The notes beneath the pieces were generated by a model that did not search any database, was not told where the DNA came from, and saw only the letters and a list, made by a program, of their open reading frames with translations. DNA of 64,000 nt, from contig OU862933.1 of NCBI GenBank assembly GCA_917880885.1, positions 12,057,679 to 12,121,678 of the forward strand, read 5' to 3'. This document shows, piece by piece, positions 33,956-44,278 of the stretch; position 1 is the first letter of the stretch; every line of letters starts with the position of its first letter. The stretch is from Limnephilus marmoratus (taxonomy: Eukaryota; Arthropoda; Insecta; Trichoptera; Limnephilidae). The translations under genes and the position numbers were made by a program.

Positions 33956-34642
33956 TCTCTCAACAGTCAACTCGTGTATTATTCTTCGGAAGTTTATTAT
34001 CACCCAGCTGCCTCCCGCCGACCGCTGCCTGTCTTCGCTCCTGGTGCCATCAGTCTCTTCGAGAAAGCCGGCCCTACTTTAGGCAACCGCCACGCACCAG
34101 GATCAGGCAGAGGATTTGGCACATCCAGTGTCCTCCACTCACCAGGCACTGGGTGCACGGGAGGTCAGTTAATTATGTATTATTTTTTACCATTTCATCC
34201 TGTTCGTGCACTGAAACCCGGTAATTTTTTACAGTCTTGTGAAGACGCTGATACGTCTGTTACAACTGGGGATTTTTTGAAAATTTCAATCAGAAAAATC
34301 AGACCATTTTTTATAAACCGGAAAGACGGGACATAATTTTATAGGTGTGAAAAAACGATGATTACATAGCCGAAAATCATTTAAAAAAAAACGTTTTCCA
34401 CACGAATGGCACAGGAGAATAACGAGGCATACCAAAAATATTACATCTCATAAATATTTTTTCCTGGATCCATCTTATTGATCATAAATCATTATAATAT
34501 ACAGCGTCTATATTACTAATTCAATGTAATATACTTGTACTTGTAAATTATAATAACAATAAGAATATTATAAAATTTAATTTTGTTAAAATCAGCACCA
34601 TAATCATTATACCTTTAAAACACGTACCGACATCATCTTCAC

Positions 34643-34694
34643 GTTCTGAAGAGAACCCCGTACATCATTAAATGTACGGGGTTCTCTTCAGAAC
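34643..34694. repeat. Perfect 23-bp inverted repeat with 6-bp loop
   Basis: GTTCTGAAGAGAACCCCGTA (first 20 of 23) at 34643-34665 is exactly complementary to 34672-34694. The arms are GC-richer than the flanks. Confidence 0.9.
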
Positions 34695-34699
34695 ATCTG

Positions 34700-35400
34700 T
34701 CAAAAAGTGAAACCAAATGATAAGTTCGCAGAGAACAAACAATAAATCTAGTGAACGAATTCAAAAATTCGCCTGGAATTAAAGTGATGCTATATAAAAA
34801 AAATAAATCAGTGTGGAATTTTACAAAATTAATAGGAACATTTTCGGAGACGGGACATTTTCATGTAGTGACGTCACGAGCCCAAATAATGGATTTATTT
34901 ATTTTGAAATAAAAAAACTGTACATTTCTAAACAATTTTACTAACATTTTCTTAATCTTAGTAAAAAGATCTATCCACATGATTTTTTCCAAGTCGTTAT
35001 GAAATCCATGCAAGTGGCCTTTTATATCTACTTAGAAAAATCTTTTTCAAAAAAAATGAAAAATCTTTAATTGTCATGTTCTGAGAACTTATTCTGGGTT
35101 TTTTTACGCACTTATACTTAATACTTTTAATATAGTCTGTAAATGTAAGATAGACCTAAGGGAGCAGAATATATGGCAGAGTTTTGATTAATTTTCAATC
35201 TTGACGTACTTGATGATTGGATAATATTGGGAGCAACATTTCCATGAACTCATTATAATCTGGTAAATCTGAAATTTTATCTACTAAGACAAATCTCTTT
35301 CACTGATAATCACAATGAAAAATCTTTGATTGTCTTCTTCTGAAAATTTATTCAGGATATTTTTATTGCATGTTACTTATACTTAATACTTTCGTTTCTC
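34700..35400. other. No gene; diverged internal duplication
   Basis: A block with GAAAAATCTTTAATTGTC and TACTTATACTTAATACTTT occurs at 35055-35135 and again at 35315-35395. The second copy also matches, inverted, 45790-45880 near gene B. Confidence 0.55.
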
Positions 35401-35448
35401 CTATTCTACTTGTTTTACAATTCTTTTAAATCAATAATTATTGTCGCA

Positions 35449-35808
35449 TTTTTAAGCCACTTATATTTTATCAACAAAATATTTATAAAACTGCCTTTAC
35501 GTGCGACAAAAAGGATCTGGTTTTTAAGCCACTTATATTTTATCAACAAAATATTTATAAAACTGCCTTTACGTGCGAAAAAAACCATCTGGTTTTTTAG
35601 CCACTTATATTTTATCAACAAAATATTTATAAAACTGCCTTTACATGCGACAAAAACCATCTGGTTTTTAAGCCACTTATATTTTATTAACAAAATATTT
35701 ATAAAACTGCCTTTACGTGCGACAAAAACCATCTGGTTTTTAAGCCACTTATATTTTATCAACAAAATATTTATAAAACTGCCTTTACGTGCGAAAAAAA
35801 CCATCTTG
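35449..35808 (+). repeat. 72-bp tandem repeat, exactly 5 units
   Basis: Units start at 35449, 35521, 35593, 35665 and 35737, each with AGCCACTTATATTTTATCAA and AACTGCCTTTACGTGCGA. Because 72 is divisible by 3, both strands show repeated frames (24-residue period), but there is no start or promoter context. A single inverted relative lies near gene B at about 45660-45745. Confidence 0.9.
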
Positions 35809-35925
35809 TTTCTTAAAGGTTTTCTCCATTTTTTGTCGACTTATAGAGGGCATTATTATTGTTTACATCAGCTGTGTATAACCATGCCACAGATCACCCC
35901 AAGTGGTTCGCTATGTTTGGTGATT

Positions 35926-36160
35926 TAGCAGGGGTGCCCGGGTTCATGGGGTGAGGTTTGTCTATGTCTTGGTGGTGGATTATCAGGACACACTGAACCC
36001 CAGAATCCTACCCACCCCTTAAACTCTTTTCCTTCCCAGAACTCTCCTCTCCATCCTTTCCTTAAAAAAACCCTCCATAAACATCCCTAAAGATGACATA
36101 GGCCCCAAGGGAAATTATTTTCCTCATGGCCTCCTGTCTGGAGCTCATGAAAAAAAAAAC
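35926..36160 (+). mobile_element. SINE copy with jockey-type tail
   Basis: GGGTGCCCGGGTTCATGGGG, CCTTCCCAGAACTCTCCTCT, CCCTCCATAAACATCCCTAA, then GATGACATAGGCCCCAAGGG, hairpin and A-run. It lies just beyond the 3' end of gene A. Confidence 0.65.
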
Positions 36161-36197
36161 AGGAAATTAAAAAAAGGGTTATTATTTAAGTTTTTTT

Positions 36198-36203
36198 TTT
36201 ATT
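36198..36203 (-). terminator. Poly(A) signal of gene A
   Basis: AATAAA on the minus strand about 140 bp past the stop. The same GGAAATAAAAA context is conserved 3' of gene B (46058-46063). Confidence 0.55.
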
Positions 36204-36339
36204 TCCACAAGGAAAAGTTCATTTCATAAATCTCTAAGCACTCCTTAAAATATAAGAGATTATACATATATGATAAAAGATTCCTTCGCGTCTTGAAATA
36301 ATATATCTGTATAACATAATTTTGCTGGAATCAAATCAA

Positions 36340-38957
36340 TTAAGAAATTCCATTTCCATTCGGTTGTGCTGCACCAGCATTCAACTGGGCATTACCAGCA
36401 TTAACATTTCCATTGGACTGTCCCGCACCAGGATTCAACTGGCTATTACCGGCATTAGCATTCCCGTTGAGTTGCTCGTTTCCGATATTTACGTTTCCAT
36501 TGGGCTGTCCTGCACCACCATTTAACTGACCACTAACATTCAAATTTCCATTTAATAGTCCGTTAGCAGCATTGACGTTTCCATTGGTCGCACCAGCGTT
36601 TAACTGGGCATTATCGATATTCGCATTTCCGTTGGGTTGTCCTCCCCCAGCGATCAACTGGCCATTACCATCATTCAAATTTCCATTTGGTTGTCCTGCA
36701 CCACCGTTCAACTGACCATTACCAGCATTATTTGGTGGTCCTGCACCAGCAATCGATTGGCCATTAAAAGCATTATTTAGTTGTCCCACACCACCGTTTG
36801 ACTGGCCATTTCCAGCATTCAAATTTCCATTGAGTTGTCCTGCACCGCCATTCGACTGATCGTTACCGCCATTCAAATTCCCATTGAGATGACGTGCACC
36901 GACGTTCGACTGGTCGTTACCAACATTCAATTTTCTGTTGATTTGTCCTGCACTAACATTCAACTGGCTGTTACCAGAATCCACGTTACCGATAAGCTGC
37001 GCTCCATCAGTTCCCAATACTCCACCAATCAATCTCGTAGCATCCCCGGCGACCTGTCCAGTGGCTTCCACTATGCCCCCGGCCACATTACCAAGAGCCC
37101 CCACTACACCTCCGGCCACTTGCTCTGCAGCTCCGACCACGCCCCCAACAACCTGTCCCATGATTCCTACAACGCCACCACCGTTTGAAAGGCCGTTACC
37201 AGCATTATTCGGCTGTCCTGCACCAGCAATCAATTGGTCATTAAAAGCATTACTTAGTAGTCCCATACCACCGTTTGACTGGCCATTTCCAGCATTCAAA
37301 TTTCCATTTAGTGGTCCTGCACCAACAAGCGACTGGCCATTACCGCCACTCAAATTTCCATTGGGTTGTCCTGCACCACCATTCGACTGGCCGTTACCAC
37401 CATTTGAATTGCCATTGTGCTCTCCTGCACCACCATTCGACTGGCCGTTACCACCATTCAAATTTCCATTGGGTTTTCCTTCACCACCATTCGACTGGCC
37501 GTTACCACCATTCAAATTTCCAATGGGTTGTCCTGTACCACTATTTGACTGGCCATTACCACCATTCAAATTTCCATTGTGTTGTCCTGCACCACCATTC
37601 GACTGGCTGTTACCACTATTTGAATTTCCATTGTGCTGTCCTGCACCACCATTCGACTGGCCGTTACCACCAATCAAATTTCCATTGGGTTTTCCTCCAC
37701 CACCATTCGACTGGCCATTACCACCATTCAAATTTCCGTTGTGTTGTCCTGCATCACCATTCGACTGGCCGTTACCACCATTCAAATTTCCATTGTGTTG
37801 TCCTGCACCACCATTCGACTGGCCGTTACCACCATTTGAATTGCCATTGTGCTGTCCTGCACCACCATTCGACTGGCCGTCACCACCATTCAAATTTCCA
37901 TTGGGTTTTCCTGCACCACCATTCGACTGGCCATTACCACCATTCAAATTTCCGTTGTGTTGTCCTGCATCACCATTCGACTGGCCGTTACCACCATTCA
38001 AATTTCCATTGTGTTGTCCTGCACCACCATTCGACTGGCCGTTACCACCATTTGAATTTCCATTGTGCTGTCCTGCACCACCATTCGACTGGCCGTTACC
38101 ACCATTCAAATTTCCATTGGGTTGTCCTGCTCCAACATTAGACTGGCCGTTACCACCATTTGAATTTCCATTGTGCTGTCCTGCACCACCATTCGACTGG
38201 CCGTTACCATCATTCAAATTTCCATTGGGTTGTCCTGCACCACCATTCGACTGGCCGTTACCACCATTCAAATGTCCAATGAGTTGTTCTGCACTATCAT
38301 TCAACTGGTCAATACTAGCATCCAGGTCTTCAATTAGCTGTGCTCCATCCGTTCCCAATACTCCACCCACCAATCTCGTAGTACCTCGGACAACAAGTCT
38401 GGTGGCTCCCACCACGCCCCCGGCAACTTGCCCTGCAGCCCCCACCACGCCTTCAGCAACCTGACCCACGATTTCCACAACGCCACCAGCGACGCGTCCA
38501 ATAGCGTCGCTGATGTTTCCTACTACATTTTCAACATCTTTGGAGATGTCTTCTTGCAAATCTCGACCCTCATCAGCAGGTACTGAAAAAAAACACCGAA
38601 GTTATATAATATTGTAACTACATTTTACCTATTCATCAATTTTTTCAAGGACGTACATAGTGATCGGTCAGTAGCTTAGTGGGCATCGCGTTTGGGTCCC
38701 ATACGGACGTAGCGTATTCGATTCCTCGGCTGACTGTGGTAGTGGTAGGAGATTTTCAAACATTGTTGGGTTATCGTAACTCGGGAATAGTTGTCTTTCT
38801 TAAAAAATATATATAAATAGCTTCATTAATAATAATCTAAAACATTTCATATTACGCTAGTTAACTTACGATCGGTATCCGGATTTGAAATGGTGGCTCC
38901 ATCCACAGCTAATAAAAGGATAAAGAAAAAGAACGGAGCAGCTTTGAACAAAAACAT
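36340..38957 (-). CDS. Gene A: secreted Asn/Gly/Gln-repeat protein, 776 aa
   Basis: Exon 1 is 38957-38870 and exon 2 is 38582-36340, separated by a phase-1 GT-AG intron. Exon 1 codes for a signal peptide (MFLFKAAPFFFFILLLAVDG). Residues about 40-130 form a hydrophobic 11-residue-period segment (GGVVGAAGQVA type) ending TTRLVGGVLGTDGAQLIEDL. Next comes an array of about 20 units of 18 residues (NGNLNGGNGQSNGGAGQP). A second copy of the hydrophobic segment follows at about residues 495-565, ending RLIGGVLGTDGAQLI, then diverged repeats to the C-terminus. The 54-bp DNA units are nearly identical, so copy number probably varies. There are no cysteines in the array and no catalytic domain. A secreted structural or matrix role is inferred. 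The intron carries a SINE that gene B lacks. The long plus-strand frames here are antisense shadows. Confidence 0.8.
37190..38275. repeat. 54-bp coding minisatellite in gene A
   Basis: About 20 near-identical 54-bp units, each with CATTCGACTGGCCGTTACCA and CAAATTTCCATTG. They encode the 18-residue Asn/Gly/Gln repeat on the minus strand. Confidence 0.9.
38655..38815 (+). mobile_element. tRNA-headed SINE in the intron of gene A
   Basis: GATCGGTCAGTAGCTTAGTG (A box) and GTATTCGATTCCTCGG (B box) in a tRNA-like head, with an A/T-rich tail. The equivalent intron of gene B (47184-47319) matches on both sides but lacks it, so it arrived after the duplication. A relative lies at 40395-40565 on the other strand. 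Confidence 0.7.
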
Positions 38958-39032
38958 CTCCAAAAGATGTATCAAGGACTAAACTTATCGAAACTTGCGC
39001 TAGAAGTAATGTATTTTGTTTATGTTGGAGCA

Positions 39033-39039
39033 TTTTATA
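39033..39039 (-). promoter_or_regulatory. TATA box of gene A
   Basis: TATAAAATGCTCCAACATAA on the minus strand, about 76 bp upstream of the ATG. The element and its downstream context are conserved at gene B. Confidence 0.65.
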
Positions 39040-40394
39040 TCAATTATTGAAAGGTACTTGATTGCTAATACCTGATTGTTTAATTGTTCCGATACTGAAG
39101 GCATTAAGATTACTGAACCCATCGATTAGAACATGCTTGGTGGGTATGTAATTATTTTGTCGCGTGCGTTTGTAGGTACTATAATAATAATAATTGGTTC
39201 AATGAATGGAAACATTCTAAATGTCAATAAAAAAAATTAACCAAACTTAAATCCATAAATAATTACCCGAAAACAATTTTACAAAATTCCATTATGGAGG
39301 AAACTTCAAGGGACTTTTTGGATGGCAATCGAAGGGGACTTCATCCAGTCAGCCATGATATGGGTAATGGAATTCTTGGATAGGCATTGTCGTCGACTTT
39401 CAATGTTATGTTGCAAAAGTGCTTTGAAAAGGTGCAATGATTCCCTAGGAATATTTCTAAAGCACTGCAATATCTCAATAGGCGGAAGAGTTTACTAAAA
39501 AAGTTATTGTTTCTAGTAAACCTCAGTCGTCGTAATTGGGATTCAGTAAGTCTACCTTTCAGAATGCGTTGAACAGTATTCTTTTGATGTTTTTTTTCTG
39601 TTTCAAAAGTGAAAACGCCTTAGTAATAAATCCAGCTCTAATAGATTTTTATTTTTTTATTATTTTTTTTTTGATTACATTACATATTACATCTTTATAA
39701 TGATCTTTGGCTGTCCAACTAGGCAATTTGCCCGTTTTAGAACGGTCAAAATGAACAGAATTTTTACATGTAATTAGTGTTTTGACTATAATATTGTCTT
39801 ATACTTAAATATAATACTTGATAAATAATATTAAGGTTTTGATGATAGATACAAGAAGTTACTTATAATTGTAAATTATTTATTAAACAATAAAAAAAAT
39901 TAAAAACAGAAGGGAAATAAAAAGAACATTCCAAAAAAAAGTGTTTTATTTTATTTTTATTAGCACGTACGCTTTTCAACCATTCCAAGAAATTTTAGTA
40001 TTGATTTTGATGAATTAATCAACTCAAGAATCAAAAAATGGATAAGGAAAAAATAATGGATTAAAAAAGAAAAAAGAAAGTAGAGAAAAGAAAATGCAAA
40101 GAAAAAAATTTAAGCAGTTTTTTAACTTAAATTGTATAAAAATAGATGACGCTATTATTTTTCTCTCCATATACTCAATTTCTTTCAGATCATCTGTGTT
40201 CTAAAATGAAGTTCCTGTCAAAGCCATCGTTCCGTAGTAGTTCGCACATTTGATCGTGCGATCTACCTGAGTGCCATAGGTAGGGAATGAGGCAATCCGA
40301 TTTGCTCAGATTTAAATAAGCTTTCGTGAAAATTAACTATACCTATATATTTTAATGATATTTTTTTTTAAAGAAAGGCAAATATTTCCGGGTT

Positions 40395-40565
40395 ACGAAT
40401 AAACCGACAATACTTTAAGGTCTCCTACTACCACATAGGAAGCGGAAAATGTTGCTTGTGTTGTGATGGAGGAAGTAGTCAGCCGAGGAATCGGACATGC
40501 GACGCCCATGTGGGACCCAAATGCGATGCCAACTCAGCCACCGATCGGTCAACATTTTATTCTGC
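40395..40565 (-). mobile_element. tRNA-headed SINE copy
   Basis: On the minus strand: GATCGGTGGCTGAGTTGGCA (A box) and GCATGTCCGATTCCTCGG (B box), then GACTACTTCCTCC. Same family as 38655-38815. Confidence 0.7.
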
Positions 40566-41214
40566 CAACACATAAATTATTAAGAGGGCATTACCAGAGA
40601 AAGCCGGAAATACGTCATTTTCAAAAAAGTTTTTAGACGTATTGACTCTTTTCCACAAAAAATTATAAATGGATTTCGAAAGATTGTTCTTTTATCTAGC
40701 ATTCGTATGTAATAAATTTTTAGAATTTTTTTAAATTTTTAGTATAATAAGGTTATTCCATAGGTCGTTGGCAGATTTGTTTAATTTTCAAAAAAGTTTT
40801 TGTATTATACCACACCCATTTCAAATAATGTAATCATGCAGTAAAATAAATCAATACATTATCTAGCAAAGTTATGTATTAGAATTTTAATTTTAGTTTC
40901 AATAAAATTATTAAAAAATATGTACGTACATGTGTTTCTTGACGAAAATTGGTCCATTTGTGTATTTATTTGCGCACTTACAAACTAATATATTTCAGAT
41001 TTTTTTAACATTCTTATTAAATTTAGACATTATTGAAAAATGATAAATACTTATAATCAAAAAATAACTACAAAAAGTACACTATTTTAATAGTTTTATC
41101 ATCACGCCTTTCAGCATTTTTGGATGAAGGTATAAATTAAAGCTAATTTGGATTGAAATAAATTCGATATTGAGTTATAATTTAAAAAAGCTGGTACGGA
41201 GAATAATTAATCTT
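40566..41214. other. AT-rich, no supported feature
   Basis: Long A/T runs. It is absent from duplicated copy B, so it was inserted in A or lost from B. Confidence 0.4.
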
Positions 41215-41575
41215 TCTCATTGTAACCGCCCTGCACGATCGGAAGAACAACTTTCGACGAAATGTGGATTTTCGTCCGCTGGCTGGTTAAACGCTCTTAA
41301 TAAGGGGCAATTAAAAAATAACTGATTCAAAAATATTGTCATATAGCCCAATCATGGATTTGTTCCCCTACCCACCCACTCTACACTAATACCTACCTAC
41401 CCAATCTACATTATTATCTAGCAACAGCTCCACCCCTACCATAATAAAACATTGTTCGAAACTGTCAAATTAGTATAAGCTTTCCCTGACGAAGGAACGT
41501 TTGTTCCGAAACCGGTCGGATTTGCACATCAAATAAGTGGTTTATACAAAGTAAAATTGTTTCATTATTAATAAC
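41215..41575 (+). mobile_element. Penelope-like element remnant with hammerhead-like motif
   Basis: CTGACGA at 41486-41492, a stem (GGAAC-GTTT-GTTCC) and GAAAC at 41508-41512 form the core pattern of a hammerhead ribozyme. These are carried by Penelope-like retroelements. The insertion is bounded by AATAACTGATTCAA near 41317 and 41565 and is absent from copy B of the duplication. No protein is encoded. Confidence 0.55.
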
Positions 41576-41939
41576 TGATTCAATTAAGTATCCTAATTAT
41601 GTTCAAGTCTAGGCCACCAGAGTAGTTGATACGTCACTGTAAGATTGTGTTCCATTAGGATATATTAATGATACTTGTGATGATAATAATATATATCATA
41701 ACGCGTTAAGTTTTGGTGCACATGTACCGAAATTTTGTGCACTAAAAGAGTTGACCTTGAAGGTAACGAAGTCCTTATCAAAATGGGCGATCTTGTATGC
41801 AAAGTTTTCGAAATCCCTCTGCTGCTAACTGTGATCGATGAAAAAATTCATAACTGTCACGATAACAAATTTTACGTTTTACATTTACGAACATTTCTTA
41901 TACCTAGTTTTTATTATATTTTTTATGTGAAAAAGTAGA

Positions 41940-42060
41940 ATCTCAACTGTTTACGTCTGGCCAAAGCCAGTGTGACTATTGCATTCCCACACGGGGTGCT
42001 TAGTGAGGCTAAAGGGAGAAGGGAAAGGAAGGTGATAGGAAAGGGGAAGGTTGGAAAAAA
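41940..42060. repeat. Dispersed repeat, copy 1
   Basis: CTCAACTGTTTACG, CCAGTGTGACTATTGCATTC and GAGGCTAAAGGGAGAAGGGA match 50295-50390. No coding capacity. Confidence 0.55.
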
Positions 42061-42224
42061 CCTGGCATTTTTTTATTTTTTTTTTCTGTAAATACCGCAC
42101 AATTCCCTTAAATGATATTACCGTGTGGAGTAGTGGCGGCTCATGCTTTGGGTGTGCTGTAGTATAAATATTTCAATAAAATAGCACAATTGATGTTTTT
42201 TATATAAAATAGATTTTTTGTTTG

Positions 42225-42690
42225 AAGATTTTCAGGCAATTTCAGCATGGCAGTGCACTACGTTCGGGTTTACTGAAAATCTTCTTACAAAAAACGATAT
42301 TGGTCACAAAGTCTCAAATTTCAATTTGGTGGTGCACTGCACACGGATTTCCTGAAAATTAATACAAAATACCGAAATTGGTCACACAAACTCCAATCTC
42401 AGTTTGGCAGTGCACTGTACATGGATTTCCTGAAAATTTTCATATTAAAAACCATATTGGTCACACAGTCTCAAATTTCAATTTGGCAGTGCACTGCACA
42501 CGGATTTTCTGAAAATCTTCATATTAAAAACGAAATTTGTCACACAGTCTAAAATTTCAATTCGGAAGAGTACTGCACATGGATTTCCTGAAAATCTTTA
42601 TACAAAATTGGTCACGTAGTCTCAAATCTCATTTTGGCAATGCAGTGCACACGGATTTCCTGAAAATCATACAAAAAACCGAAATTGATA
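42225..42690. repeat. Minisatellite of about 80 bp, 6 copies
   Basis: The unit runs from CACACAGTCTCAAATTTCAA through GGCAGTGCACTGCACACGGA and TTTCCTGAAAATC to ATTGGT. The 12-mer GCAGTGCACTGC inside is a perfect palindrome in several copies. The copies are diverged and no gene is present. Confidence 0.85.
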
Positions 42691-42880
42691 TGTTGTGAGG
42701 ATAAAGGTAGTGGGGAAGGGAAGGAGATGTGGAAGAGAAAGGTGGAGAAGTAACTGGCTATTTAGATCTGGTCATATTTCAAGCAACACAGCTAAAGCCA
42801 TTTCAATTTTGTATGATGGTCTTACTCCAGGGCGATACTGAGAGTATATTCTATTCTGGAACGTGCCGCAAATATACTGC
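42690..42880 (-). mobile_element. Dispersed SINE-like repeat SK, copy
   Basis: The minus strand carries GGAACGTGCC-type phrases in reverse: CGATACTGAGAGTATATTCT, GATGGTCTTACTCCAGGGCG, CTGGCTATTTAGATCTGGTC. The same order in the other orientation lies at 51375-51560, with partial copies at 54165-54240 and 55540-55700. Confidence 0.55.
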
Positions 42881-42949
42881 ATATAATTTTAATCAGATCT
42901 GATAATTTAAAAATAAATAAAATCAATTCGAGGAATATTCCGAATCCGA

Positions 42950-43235
42950 ATGGCGGTCCGCTATGGTGACACTGAAAATATTTATAGTAATAAGAGTAAT
43001 ATGTTAATAATTTTTTTATTTAATGAAATTAAGGCAATATTAGCGAAACTCAATCGAAAATATGGAGTCAGAAAAATCAGTAAAAGATATTGGCTTCTCT
43101 GCGACTCCAACCATGCAAGCACGTCCTGGGTAAGAGCACTTGCCATGTTCGAGTCCCAGAGGTGCCAATATCTTTTTCTGATTTTTCTGTCTCCACATTT
43201 TCGATTGAGTTTCGCTAATATTGTCTTCATTTAAT
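42950..43235. mobile_element. tRNA-headed SINE with inverted duplicated body
   Basis: About 62-bp arms at 43033-43093 and 43165-43226 are inverted copies of the SINE body seen at 14580-14640. A SINE head with B box GTTCGAGTCCCAGAGG lies between them. Both strands therefore show similar short frames; neither is a gene. Confidence 0.75.
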
Positions 43236-43239
43236 TAAA

Positions 43240-43640
43240 TATTATAATTTAAGATTTTACTCATGAAGTTAAAAATAATCAGTTTTATTGCCTATCTTTT
43301 TATCGCAAGATGAGATTTTATTTACTTAATATATTTAATTTAATTATTGGAATAATCTTCTTAATGTATAAAATTATTATCTCTTGATTACATAGTATAT
43401 AAACAAAAAAATTAACAAAACAAAAAAACGACTTAAAAAAATGCAATAAAAAGTAAAAAAATAATTGAGTAGAAAAAGTAAGTTGATTATGATGTTGTAG
43501 AAGAATACGAAATTATTTTTTTTCTTTTTAGTGCATTTTTTGAAGTCGTTTTTTTGTTTTATTAAAATTTTTGTTTATTTTTTGATTTTTAGTGAATCTG
43601 AAGTACACTAACTAATTTGTCTGAATATGGGTAGACTTAC
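43240..43640. other. AT-rich, no supported feature
   Basis: A/T-rich sequence with short homopolymer runs. GTGCATTTTTTGAAGTCG near 43540 resembles the end of a LINE family. Confidence 0.35.
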
Positions 43641-43644
43641 TAAA

Positions 43645-44105
43645 TGTGCTGCTCATATGAGACAGACATAATTTGACCATAACGACGTTAGGGTCAAATT
43701 AAGAGATTCGGCCGAGTATCGTTAATTTGCTCCTAAGAATTGAAGAGTTCCGTTACTTTGTCATGGATCCGATAATCAGAACCTAACCAAACTCTCATCA
43801 AACTACCCTTGAAGTACATCCTTTCCAATAAAGAATCATCGAAATCGGTTGGCGTGATATTGAGTTATTCGTCCATTTGTTGCGCACATACTTGATGCAA
43901 ATTTAAGACTTATATGATTTTCTCATGGATGCCATTGTCAGAACTGGACCAAATTAAAATGGGACCACACGGGAAGCACCAGCTTTCAAATAAAAACAGA
44001 ATCATCAATATCGGTTCTCCCAGTCGTTCTGAGGTAACAAACATAAAAAAAAAATAAAAAAAATCAGTCGAATTGAGATATTGAGAATCTCCTGCTTTTC
44101 AAAGT
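43645..44105 (+). mobile_element. LINE 3' end (RTE-like), non-coding
   Basis: Phrases such as AATCATCGAAATCGGTTGGC, CACACGGGAAGCACCAGC and GTTCTGAGGTAACAAACATA, then TTGAGATATTGAGAATCTCC, are characteristic 3' sequence of a widespread insect LINE. No frame remains. Confidence 0.5.
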
Positions 44106-44234
44106 CGTTTAAAAATGTATGTGCGCATTAATCTTTTAAACTACGCAACGGATTTTCATACGGTTTTCACCAATAGGTGATTGAAGAGGAATGTTTATAT
44201 GTATAATACATGTAAATTATATTAGAGAAAAGCC

Positions 44235-44278
<44 letters not shown>

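Larger units (their letters stand above)
36180..41940. repeat. Segmental duplication, copy containing gene A
   Basis: Matching order with 46040-49000: poly(A) region, gene, intron, exon 1, TATA box, then upstream blocks. 39280-39560 pairs with 47720-47990, 40170-40330 with 48430-48620, and 41570-41830 with 48670-48960. Copy A is longer because of SINE, Penelope-like and other insertions and a longer repeat array. Confidence 0.8.

Noticed and set aside
33974..34336. Gene downstream of the orphan promoter
   Set aside because: The 120-codon frame lacks an ATG near the start and any domain; only the promoter motif is reported.
35449..35808. CRISPR-like array
   Set aside because: The units are contiguous 72-bp tandem copies with no unique spacers, in a eukaryotic genome.
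35410..35928. Open frames on both strands across the 72-bp repeats
   Set aside because: The 72-bp period keeps frames open on both strands; no signal or promoter, and only one unit remains at the related locus.
36938..38464. 508-codon plus-strand Pro/Cys/Phe-rich frame opposite gene A (and similar frames opposite gene B)
   Set aside because: It is the antisense of the 54-bp coding repeat and lacks a promoter or splice sites; the minus strand has the signal peptide, introns and conservation with gene B.
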